Part shown: positions 5,043-10,721 of the stretch, one piece after another
Position numbering within the stretch: the first letter of the stretch is position 1
How the letters are laid out: the number at the start of each line of letters is the position of its first letter
NCBI GenBank assembly: GCA_964528605.1
Contig: CAZGSV010000107.1
Coordinates: forward strand, 1 to 10,721
Direction: 5' to 3'
DNA: 10,721 bases
Source: CAZGSV01 sp964528605
Lineage (GTDB): Bacteria; Armatimonadota; Zipacnadia; CAZGSV01
The notes under the pieces: model-generated
Seen by the model: only the letters and a program-made list of their open reading frames with translations
What the model was told of the DNA's origin: nothing
Database searches by the model: none
Position numbers and translations under genes: made by a program

Positions 5043-6521
5043 TTATAACCGTATGTGGGACAGATAGGTGCACTCAACGGATTTCTGCTCTGCCGGTTTC
5101 AGGGTCACGTCCCACTCCAGCGTGGAGACGGGGTCCACCTCGCCCTTGGGCTGAGAAGTGTTGATCACCTGTCCGTCCTCGGTGACGTTCAACACCCTGC
5201 CGGCGACGCTCTTGGTGATCTTCACCTTGACGTCTTCTTTGCGGTAGTTGCTGACGGTGAGCGTGGCCCTGCGGGTGACGGCGATGTAGCGGTAGTCGTC
5301 GAGTTTCTGCGGCTCGCCGCGCTCGACCTCCACGTCCGCGACCTTGGTCTGGATGTCGGAGGCGACCGTGAGCCGCAGATTGCCCTTCGCGCCTGGCGGC
5401 ACGTACTTGAGCAGGTCTTGCCCCAGCGCATTGCGCTCCTTCAGAACCAGCACCGGCCCGGTGGTCAGGGGCATCCCCAGGTCGTTCTTTATCTGGATGA
5501 TGTGCCAGACCTGCTCGCCCGCGTCCGCGTCCCACTCGAAGAGCGACTCGTGCGTCACCTCGTGCCGGAAGATCTGGAACATGCCCACATCCCCGGCCTT
5601 CAGGCTCACGGCCTCCTTCTTGTACAGGAACATCTCGGTCATTTCCTGGCCTGCGAAGCCGGGTTGCGGCGCACCAGGAGCCGTCAGAGGCGCTGGGCGC
5701 CCCGCCCGGGCCATTTCCGCCGCCGGCGCAGCCATCTGCGACATCGCGCCACCGCCGTAGCCGCCTGCGCCCTCGATCAGACGCCGCTGCACCAGTTCGT
5801 CCAGTTGCCCGCGGTAGATGAAGTTCGGCACCCCAACCACCAGCGACAGCGAGCAGTTGTCGAGGACCTCGCTGCCGTTGCTGACGATACCGCGTAAGGT
5901 GAGCAGCCCCTTGTGCTCGTCGGTCAGTTCCAGCGTGTAGGAGGGGACCCACGATAGGCCGGGGGCCAGATACCCGAGCCCCACCTTCGCCTTCGCCTCC
6001 GGGGCCACGCCCTCCAGCCGAATGCGCAGCGGCTGCCCCAGCACCACGACCTTCTCAATCTCTCCCAGTTTCACGGCCAGCATCTGCTGGTTCTGGCTGA
6101 GTAGGATCATGTCGTCGAGAACGTGTGACAGTTTCCCCTCGTGGCTTTCCCCTCCGGCCGTGACGTTCAGTTGCAGCCCTATCTTCCGCTTCAAGGTGGC
6201 GGAGAGGTCGCTGGTGTCCTTGAAGGCCACCTCGTTGTCACCGGTATTGATGACGGTGTCCACATTGGCTTCGTTCGAAAAAACCCAGACCGTCCCCTTG
6301 GACGCCGGCGGCACCACCTGAGTCATGCACCAGCCGCCCTCCAACTCGGCGTTGCCCTCGCGGATGAAGAACGAGTAGCCGTCCTTGAAGATGGCGACGG
6401 AGGTGATCTTGGTCTCGAACGCCTGCGCCGCCGCCGGAGAAGCCGATAGCCCCATCACCACCGCGCAAGAGACCAGCACCGAGGCGGAAACGCAAACTCG
6501 CAGCCAACGGCAACCCATCAT
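5043..6521 (-). CDS. Exported DUF4139-like protein
   Basis: A 492-residue protein with a Sec signal peptide: hydrophobic residues about 11-31 ending ASPAAAQA, with cleavage likely near 33-35. The mature protein is rich in beta strands. Residues 36-170 begin ETKITSVAIFKDGYSFF. The segment GYLAPGLSWVPSYTLEL (183-199), followed by GIVSNGSEVLDNCSLSLVVGVP (211-232, split here only by description), matches the WxPSY and sLxvGxP pattern I associate with DUF4139 proteins. A Gly/Ala/Pro linker at about 251-290 leads to a second beta-rich half ending SHIRL. Function is unknown; DUF4139 proteins are usually periplasmic or secreted. Two adjacent ATGs (6521, 6518) follow GAGAGGGG; 6521 is used. It starts 24 bp after purL, so it is probably co-transcribed with the purine genes, though no metabolic tie is visible. 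Confidence 0.82.
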   Translation of the reverse strand: MMGCRWLRVCVSASVLVSCAVVMGLSASPAAAQAFETKITSVAIFKDGYSFFIREGNAELEGGWCMTQVVPPASKGTVWVFSNEANVDTVINTGDNEVAFKDTSDLSATLKRKIGLQLNVTAGGESHEGKLSHVLDDMILLSQNQQMLAVKLGEIEKVVVLGQPLRIRLEGVAPEAKAKVGLGYLAPGLSWVPSYTLELTDEHKGLLTLRGIVSNGSEVLDNCSLSLVVGVPNFIYRGQLDELVQRRLIEGAGGYGGGAMSQMAAPAAEMARAGRPAPLTAPGAPQPGFAGQEMTEMFLYKKEAVSLKAGDVGMFQIFRHEVTHESLFEWDADAGEQVWHIIQIKNDLGMPLTTGPVLVLKERNALGQDLLKYVPPGAKGNLRLTVASDIQTKVADVEVERGEPQKLDDYRYIAVTRRATLTVSNYRKEDVKVKITKSVAGRVLNVTEDGQVINTSQPKGEVDPVSTLEWDVTLKPAEQKSVECTYLSHIRL

Positions 6522-6545
6522 TGCACCCCTCTCTCTGTCGCTCGA

Positions 6546-8915
6546 TTAGCCGGTGACTTCACCCAGCAGCCGCGGTAGGGCCTGCTGCCAAGCCTGCCGG
6601 ACGTCCTCCACGGGCACTTCCAGCCTGAGACCGCCGCGCCGTATGCTCAGGCGCTCCTCCGCCATTGTCGAACCGATGCGCGCACAGGCCACCCCTGCCA
6701 TGACTTGCTCGAAACGCGCCGCGTCCGCGACATTGACCTCCACTACCCACCGCCCGTTGCTTTCCGCGAAGAAGGCGGCGTCGTCCCGCTCGAACGAGCC
6801 GGGGACCGAGGACAGGTCCACCTCCGCGCCGCACGTGCCCCCGATTAGCATCTCCGCGATCGCCGTGGCGATGCCGCCCTGCGACACGTCATGGCAGGCG
6901 CGCACCAGGCCCTGCTTCATCGCCTCCAGCAGCCGGTCGGCCTTGCCCCGGAAGGCCTGCGGGTCGCAGCGCGGCACGATGCCCCCACCCGGCTGCCCGA
7001 GCACCCGAATGGCATACTCCGAGCCGCCGAACTCGTCGGCCGTCTCGCCGACCAGGTAGAGAACCGTGCCCGGGCCCTTCATGTCGCTGGTCACGCACTT
7101 GCTCACGTCCTCGACCACGCCGACGCCGAAGATCGTCGGCGTCGGCGGTATCGGGCCCATGGGAGACTCGTTGTAGAAGGACACGTTGCCCGAGACGCAC
7201 GGCACGCCCAAGGCGCCGGCGACGAAGTACATCGCCTCCGCCGCCGCGACGAACTCGCCCATCCGCTCCGGCCTCTCCGGGTTGCCGAAGTTGAGATTGT
7301 CCGCCCAGCAGTGCGGCTGCGCCCCCACGGCCACCAGGTTGCGGAAGGACTCCTCCACCGCCGAGGCCGCGCCCCAATACGGGTCCCGTTCCATGAACGC
7401 CGGGTTGACGTCCGTGGTCAGCGCCAGTCCCCGATCCGAGTCCGGCAGCGGCCGTATCACCGCCGCGTCGCCAGGCCCGGCGTGCCAGATGTCGCCTTGC
7501 AGCGGCTTGAGTATCGTCGCCGCACGCACCTCATGGTCGTACTGCCGGATGACGAACTCCTGCGAGCAAACGTTCGGTGACGCCAAGATAGCCAGCAGTG
7601 CCTTCGCCAGGTCCGGCGCCGGAGCCGCCGTCACCGGCTCCGCCTTCGGTTGCGGCCGGATACAGGGCCGCTCGTAGCGCATCGCCCCGGTGTAGAAGGC
7701 GAGATCCAGGTCGGCTACCAGTTCGCCCTCGAAGCGCAGTTGCGCCCGCTTGGTGGTGATGACCTCGCCGATAACGGTCGCGGTCACGTCCCACGAGCGA
7801 AAGATGCTCAGTACCTCCTCAACCTTCTTAGGCGAGACCGCCAGCATCATCCGCTCTTGCGATTCCGAAACCCAGATCTCCCACGGCGCCATGCCCTCTA
7901 CCTTCAGCGGCACGCGGTCGAGCTCAACCAGACAGCCGTTGCCGCCGTTGTACGCCATTTCCCCGACCGCCGAGGACAGCCCGCCGCCGCCCAGGTCCTT
8001 GAATCCGCTCACCAGCCCCTTCCCCACCGCCTCCAGGCACGCGTGGATAAGCGGTTCCTTGGTGATCGCGTCGCCCATCTGCACCGCCGTCCGCCCTACC
8101 TCCTCCGAATCCGCCCGCAGCACGGTGGAGGCCAAAGAGGAAACCCCGTGGATGCCGTCGCGCCCCGTGCCTCCGCCCGCAAGCACGAAGAGGTCGCCCA
8201 CGTTAGGCGCCCGCGAGCGCACCAGCATGTCCTTGCGCGCGATGCCGATGCAGCCGACATTCACCAGGCAGTTGCCCACATAGCCGCGGTGGTACGCCAC
8301 TAGCCCTGCCACGGTGGGTATGCCAACGCGGTTGCCGTAGTCGCGAATGCCCCCCACCACGCCATTGAAAAGGTAACGGGGGTGCTTGGTCCCCTTGGGC
8401 ACCTCACTATCGGGGAAGTCGAGCGGCCCAAAGAAAAGCGGGTCCGTCAGCGCTATCGGCTGCGCCCCCATGCACAGCACGTCGCGCAGAATGCCGCCCA
8501 CTCCCGTCTCGGCACCCCCGGCCGGGTCCAGCGCCGAGGGGTGGTTGTGCGATTCCAGCGCGACTACGTAGGCGTGCTCACGGTCAAAGTCAACGACGCC
8601 CGAGTCCTCCTGAATGACCAGGATGTTCTGCGGCGCCTCGATGCGGAAGATGGTGCGCTCCAGCACCGGCCACGAGGACTTGTAGCACGAGTGCTCGCTC
8701 CAAGCCTGCGCCAGCGCCTCAATCTCAACATCACTGGGGTTGCGCCCCTCTTTGAGAAAGAACGCCTGAATGCGATGCATCTCGTCCAGGCTGAGCGCCA
8801 GTTGCCGCTCCTCGGAGATGGTCATCAGTTCCTCGTCGGAGGCGCCCAGCACCTTCACGTCGAAAAGCGCGAACGGCACCAGCCGGCGAATGTGAGTCAC
8901 TCTCTCTTGGGCCAT
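6546..8915 (-). CDS. purL: Phosphoribosylformylglycinamidine synthase subunit PurL
   Basis: A 789-residue ATP-dependent synthetase subunit of the small-PurL type that converts FGAR to FGAM with ammonia from PurQ. Catalytic histidine H75 lies in AQAWSEHSCYKSS; many homologues read SEHCSY, so serine and cysteine appear exchanged. ESHNHPSALDP (121-131) and TGVGGILRDV (137-146) follow, then GRDGIHG (251-257), DLGGGGLSSA (307-316) and SESQERM (350-356). The second half repeats the fold, with a SGNVSFYNES block and ACHDVSQGGI near the C-terminus. H75 sits about 25 residues later than in Bacillus PurL because of an N-terminal stretch containing LALSLDEMHRIQ, similar to the region before the catalytic domain in proteins where PurS is fused to PurL. 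The ATG at 8915 is 11 bp after the purS stop, with AGGAA overlapping that stop codon. Confidence 0.97.
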   Translation of the reverse strand: MAQERVTHIRRLVPFALFDVKVLGASDEELMTISEERQLALSLDEMHRIQAFFLKEGRNPSDVEIEALAQAWSEHSCYKSSWPVLERTIFRIEAPQNILVIQEDSGVVDFDREHAYVVALESHNHPSALDPAGGAETGVGGILRDVLCMGAQPIALTDPLFFGPLDFPDSEVPKGTKHPRYLFNGVVGGIRDYGNRVGIPTVAGLVAYHRGYVGNCLVNVGCIGIARKDMLVRSRAPNVGDLFVLAGGGTGRDGIHGVSSLASTVLRADSEEVGRTAVQMGDAITKEPLIHACLEAVGKGLVSGFKDLGGGGLSSAVGEMAYNGGNGCLVELDRVPLKVEGMAPWEIWVSESQERMMLAVSPKKVEEVLSIFRSWDVTATVIGEVITTKRAQLRFEGELVADLDLAFYTGAMRYERPCIRPQPKAEPVTAAPAPDLAKALLAILASPNVCSQEFVIRQYDHEVRAATILKPLQGDIWHAGPGDAAVIRPLPDSDRGLALTTDVNPAFMERDPYWGAASAVEESFRNLVAVGAQPHCWADNLNFGNPERPERMGEFVAAAEAMYFVAGALGVPCVSGNVSFYNESPMGPIPPTPTIFGVGVVEDVSKCVTSDMKGPGTVLYLVGETADEFGGSEYAIRVLGQPGGGIVPRCDPQAFRGKADRLLEAMKQGLVRACHDVSQGGIATAIAEMLIGGTCGAEVDLSSVPGSFERDDAAFFAESNGRWVVEVNVADAARFEQVMAGVACARIGSTMAEERLSIRRGGLRLEVPVEDVRQAWQQALPRLLGEVTG

Positions 8916-8926
8916 GGCCGCCGTTC

Positions 8927-9205
8927 CTACTTGCGGGCCGGGGCGCCCGCCTGTTCCGCCACCGGTCGCAGCGAAATCTCGAAGTCGTGCACCACCGGGT
9001 TGGCCAGCAGGCGCCGGCAGGCCTCCTCAATGGTCGCCCGGGCCTCCTGCTCCGAGGGACGATCGAGAATCACTTCGTACGTCTTGATCGAGGCTACGTC
9101 CTCGACCTCAATGTTGAGCAGGTCCAGCGCCTTCTTGACGTTCTTGCCTTCGGCGTCAAGCACACCGGGCTTCAGGCGTACGGCGACGCGGGTTGCGTAC
9201 TTCAC
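8927..9205 (-). CDS. purS: Phosphoribosylformylglycinamidine synthase subunit PurS
   Basis: A 92-residue small subunit that bridges PurQ and PurL in the FGAM synthase complex. The protein opens with KYATRVAVRLKPGVLDAEGK, the usual PurS start (V-x-V-x-LK-x-GVLDxxG), and continues with IKTYEVIL and a C-terminal LLANPVVHDFEI block, also typical. The frame stays open upstream to 9520 but reads unrelated Arg-rich sequence, so GTG at 9205 is chosen: it places the conserved lysine second and has AAGGGAGGGG 5 nt upstream. The GTG overlaps the TGA of a short upstream ORF. A short alanine-rich tail (AEQAGAPARK) follows the conserved domain. purL starts 11 bp downstream. Confidence 0.94.
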   Translation of the reverse strand: MKYATRVAVRLKPGVLDAEGKNVKKALDLLNIEVEDVASIKTYEVILDRPSEQEARATIEEACRRLLANPVVHDFEISLRPVAEQAGAPARK

Positions 9206-9255
9206 ATGCGCCCCTCCCTTGCTGAACGGGCCCTGAAGAGACCACCGGCCCTCAT
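9202..9255 (-). CDS. Candidate 17-residue leader peptide coupled to purS
   Basis: A short ORF encoding MRAGGLFRARSAREGRM. Its ATG at 9255 has a strong GAGGAG site (9266-9261) with 5 nt spacing, and its TGA shares bases with the purS GTG (ATGTGA, giving a 4-nt GTGA overlap). It lies inside the predicted 5' leader of the pur transcript. The layout suggests that ribosomes finishing the leader restart at purS, or that the leader senses translation. It has no run of a single amino acid codon typical of attenuators, but six of 17 residues are Gly or Arg-rich neighbours, with four Arg codons. It may also be a chance ORF created by the purine-rich leader. Known: start/stop overlaps commonly couple translation. 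Inferred: that this one does. Confidence 0.4.
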   Translation of the reverse strand: MRAGGLFRARSAREGRM

Positions 9256-9270
9256 TTGCGCTCCTCGTTT

Positions 9271-9292
9271 GCCTGCGCGGGCCGCGCCAGGC
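9271..9292 (-). promoter_or_regulatory. Hairpin at predicted 5' end of the pur transcript
   Basis: On the minus strand GCCT-G-GCGCG, loop GCC, CGCGC-AGGC forms a nine-pair stem with one bulged G. Its first base coincides with the predicted transcription start (about 9292). It may protect the mRNA 5' end or influence access to the leader-ORF ribosome site directly downstream. It does not match any riboswitch consensus that I know. Confidence 0.4.
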
Positions 9293-9298
9293 ACACGG

Positions 9299-9327
9299 AG
9301 CATAGCCGCCGGCCCAGAGGGTGTCAA
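9299..9327 (-). promoter_or_regulatory. Sigma-70-type promoter for the pur operon
   Basis: Minus-strand TTGACA (9327-9322), a 17-nt spacer and TATGCT (9304-9299). The -35 is a perfect consensus match, the spacer is optimal, and the -10 matches TATAAT at four of six positions. The start point would be near 9292, leaving an approximately 87-nt leader before the purS GTG. It lies between the palindromic element and purS, exactly where a promoter separating the MFS gene from the pur cluster is expected. Confidence 0.72.
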
Positions 9328-9369
9328 GGCATCTGTGCGCGAATGAGAGCATCCGCGCTGCCCAAACGC

Positions 9370-9498
9370 GTTGTAGCGCCCGGCGTCTCTGCCGGGCGTT
9401 GGTTGCGAGGCCTGCCCGCCTGAGGCGGGTCTGCCTCAGGTCCGCCTTGGGCGGATCCGCCTCAGACGTGACACGACACGGAGTCAGGGCGCTACAAC
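9370..9498. repeat. 129-bp palindromic element with perfect 12-bp terminal inverted repeats (BIME-like)
   Basis: The ends are GTTGTAGCGCCC (9370-9381) and its exact complement GGGCGCTACAAC (9487-9498). Both arms contain GTAG reading inward, as in pairs of inverted REP units. Inside are hairpins at 9377-9398 (stem CGCCCGGC, loop GTCTCT), 9415-9429 (CCCGCCT-G-AGGCGGG) and 9441-9455 (TCCGCC, loop TTG, GGCGGA), then palindrome GGCGGATCCGCC (9450-9461). The right arm contains the last sense codon and stop (TTG TAG) of the MFS gene. It may act as a terminator or mRNA stabiliser for the MFS transcript, or be a mobilised REP pair. No transposase is in the window. Confidence 0.65.
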
Positions 9499-10712
9499 CG
9501 ATTCTCTGCTCGCCGCGCACGGCCGAAGGCGAAGAGGATCATCCCGATGGCGCTGATTGCGCCCCCGGCGAGGAAGGCGAGTCGAGGGTCGAAGCGCCAT
9601 ATCAAGCCTCCGACCACACCCGCGGGGGCGACGGCGAGGCCGCGAACGAGGTAGTAAACGCCAACATCGGTCCCGCGCCTTTCCTCGTGGGTCAGGTCAA
9701 CGATAAGCGCTTTGCGCGCAGGCTCGCCAATCTCCCGCAGCCCGGCAATCACGAAGGCGACCGCCAGCCAGGCAAAGCTGGACGACACCCCCACCGCAAG
9801 CGGAAAGAGCGCGAAGAATCCGAACGTGAGCACCACCAGCGGCCCGCGCTCGACCTGGTCCGCGATCCGCGCGATGGGAATGTACAGCGCCATCGCCACC
9901 ACCATTCGCATGGCGGTCAGTAGGCCGAACTGAGTCGCCGTGACGCCGACGATGTTCATCGCGTAAAGCACCACGAACACCTCCGCCATCCCTTGCCCGA
10001 AACGCACGAAGCACTCAGAGAACAGCAATCCCTTCAGCCGTGGACGCAACTGGGCGAAGGTCTGCAATAGGGCCGTGCGCCCTGCCGCCTCGGGCTGCTT
10101 GACTGTGTACAGGCGAAACTGAAGCGCGGCGGCGACTAGAGCAAGCACGATGCCAATGGCCAGCCCGACGCGGACACCAGAGACCACGCCCCACGCGCCC
10201 ATCATCGCCCCCCCGAGCACCGGCGCCACCGCCATCGGCACGCGTTTGAGAATGGACTGCACCGCGAAACCCATCGCGCGCTTCGTCACCGGCAGCCGGT
10301 CGCCGAGCAGCGCGAACGTCGCCGGCAGCGACAGGCTACTCCACGCCATTACGAAAACGGTGCCGATCAGCACCGTGAGCCAGTGGCGGCTCACCAGATA
10401 GAGCGCGTAGCCGAAGAGGGCGAGAACGTTAAACAGAACGAGGCTCAGCCGCCGGCCCAGGCGGTCGGAGAGGGCGCCCCCGGGGTATTGATACACGGCG
10501 TCGAGCGAATCTTTCAGCGTGCCGTAGACGCCAACAATAAGCGCCGACGCGCCCAGGGCCTCGAGATACTTGGGAACAAACCGGCTCCACAGTTCCTCGC
10601 CCAGCCCGATGACGAGCAGGGCCAGGAGCAGCACGCCGACATTCCGTTCCAGCGCCAGGAAATCCGCCACCCGCGCCGCAGCGCTGTGGTCAGGTCTTTC
10701 CGTTTCGGACAC
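9492..10712 (-). CDS. Major facilitator superfamily transporter
   Basis: A polytopic inner-membrane protein of at least 406 residues with about 12 hydrophobic helices, the first near residues 25-38. The loop between helices 2 and 3 carries the MFS motif A variant PGGALSDRLGRRLSL (77-91), typical of proton-coupled transporters. A cytoplasmic central loop around residues 205-225 separates the two six-helix halves. A second loop, DLTHEERRGTDVG, mirrors motifs seen in drug-efflux and sugar-transport relatives; the substrate cannot be assigned. The GTG at 10712 is the first start in the window, but the frame remains open to the window edge and no ribosome site is visible, so the true start may be upstream. 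The stop codon TAG lies in the right arm of the palindromic element at 9370-9498. Confidence 0.88.
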   Translation of the reverse strand: MSETERPDHSAAARVADFLALERNVGVLLLALLVIGLGEELWSRFVPKYLEALGASALIVGVYGTLKDSLDAVYQYPGGALSDRLGRRLSLVLFNVLALFGYALYLVSRHWLTVLIGTVFVMAWSSLSLPATFALLGDRLPVTKRAMGFAVQSILKRVPMAVAPVLGGAMMGAWGVVSGVRVGLAIGIVLALVAAALQFRLYTVKQPEAAGRTALLQTFAQLRPRLKGLLFSECFVRFGQGMAEVFVVLYAMNIVGVTATQFGLLTAMRMVVAMALYIPIARIADQVERGPLVVLTFGFFALFPLAVGVSSSFAWLAVAFVIAGLREIGEPARKALIVDLTHEERRGTDVGVYYLVRGLAVAPAGVVGGLIWRFDPRLAFLAGGAISAIGMILFAFGRARRAENRL

Positions 10713-10721
10713 TCGGCACCG

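Noticed and set aside
7650..9236. Plus-strand frames of 217 and 284 codons opposite purL and purS
   Set aside because: Antisense shadows of well-conserved enzyme genes with no recognisable domain.
9206..9292. Purine-type riboswitch in the pur leader
   Set aside because: At about 87 nt the leader holds one simple hairpin and an ORF; I see no three-way junction with the conserved loops of the purine aptamer.
9206..9520. Upstream extension of the purS frame to 9520
   Set aside because: It reads Arg-rich sequence through the palindromic element and the promoter, with no homology to PurS; the GTG at 9205 has a good ribosome site and the conserved N-terminus.

Overview
The window is a GC-rich bacterial chromosome segment in which every gene I can support lies on the minus strand, so transcription runs from high to low coordinates. 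PurS, PurL and PurQ are separate polypeptides, as in Bacillus, archaea and many deep-branching phyla, unlike the single large PurL of Enterobacteria. Two Cys-lipobox lipoproteins, high GC, and GTAG-headed palindromic repeats between genes would suit a GC-rich environmental lineage such as Armatimonadota or Chloroflexota. That placement is only a guess, because no rRNA or phylogenetic marker was tested.

Layout in the direction of transcription. (1) 10712-9492: an MFS transporter whose stop codon lies inside a palindromic repeat element (9370-9498). (2) 9370-9206: the repeat, a near-consensus promoter (TTGACA-17-TATGCT), a short 5' leader with a hairpin, and a candidate 17-codon leader ORF whose TGA overlaps the GTG start of purS. 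(3) 9205-4116: the FGAM synthase genes purS, purL and purQ, interrupted between purL and purQ by an exported DUF4139-like protein. (4) 4079-2919: a sugar-phosphate nucleotidyltransferase with a left-handed beta-helix tail, probably mannose-1-phosphate guanylyltransferase-like and lacking the phosphomannomutase domain found in fused relatives. (5) 2918-2344: about 575 bp with no gene, packed with nine inverted repeats, several of them starting with GTAG, plus a 76-bp MITE-like element. (6) 2343-22: an extended -10 promoter, then two tandem paralogous lipoproteins and a multi-spanning membrane protein, closely spaced and probably one operon.

PurS, PurL and PurQ together form the FGAM synthase complex (fourth step of purine synthesis): PurQ releases ammonia from glutamine, PurL uses ATP to convert FGAR to FGAM, and PurS bridges the two. 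The DUF4139-like protein and the nucleotidyltransferase appear to be co-transcribed with them but have no obvious biochemical tie. I see no strong case for a wholly new defence or metabolic system. The most interesting signals are the translationally coupled leader ORF at purS, the repeat element that supplies the MFS stop codon, and the hairpin cluster at 2453-2863.
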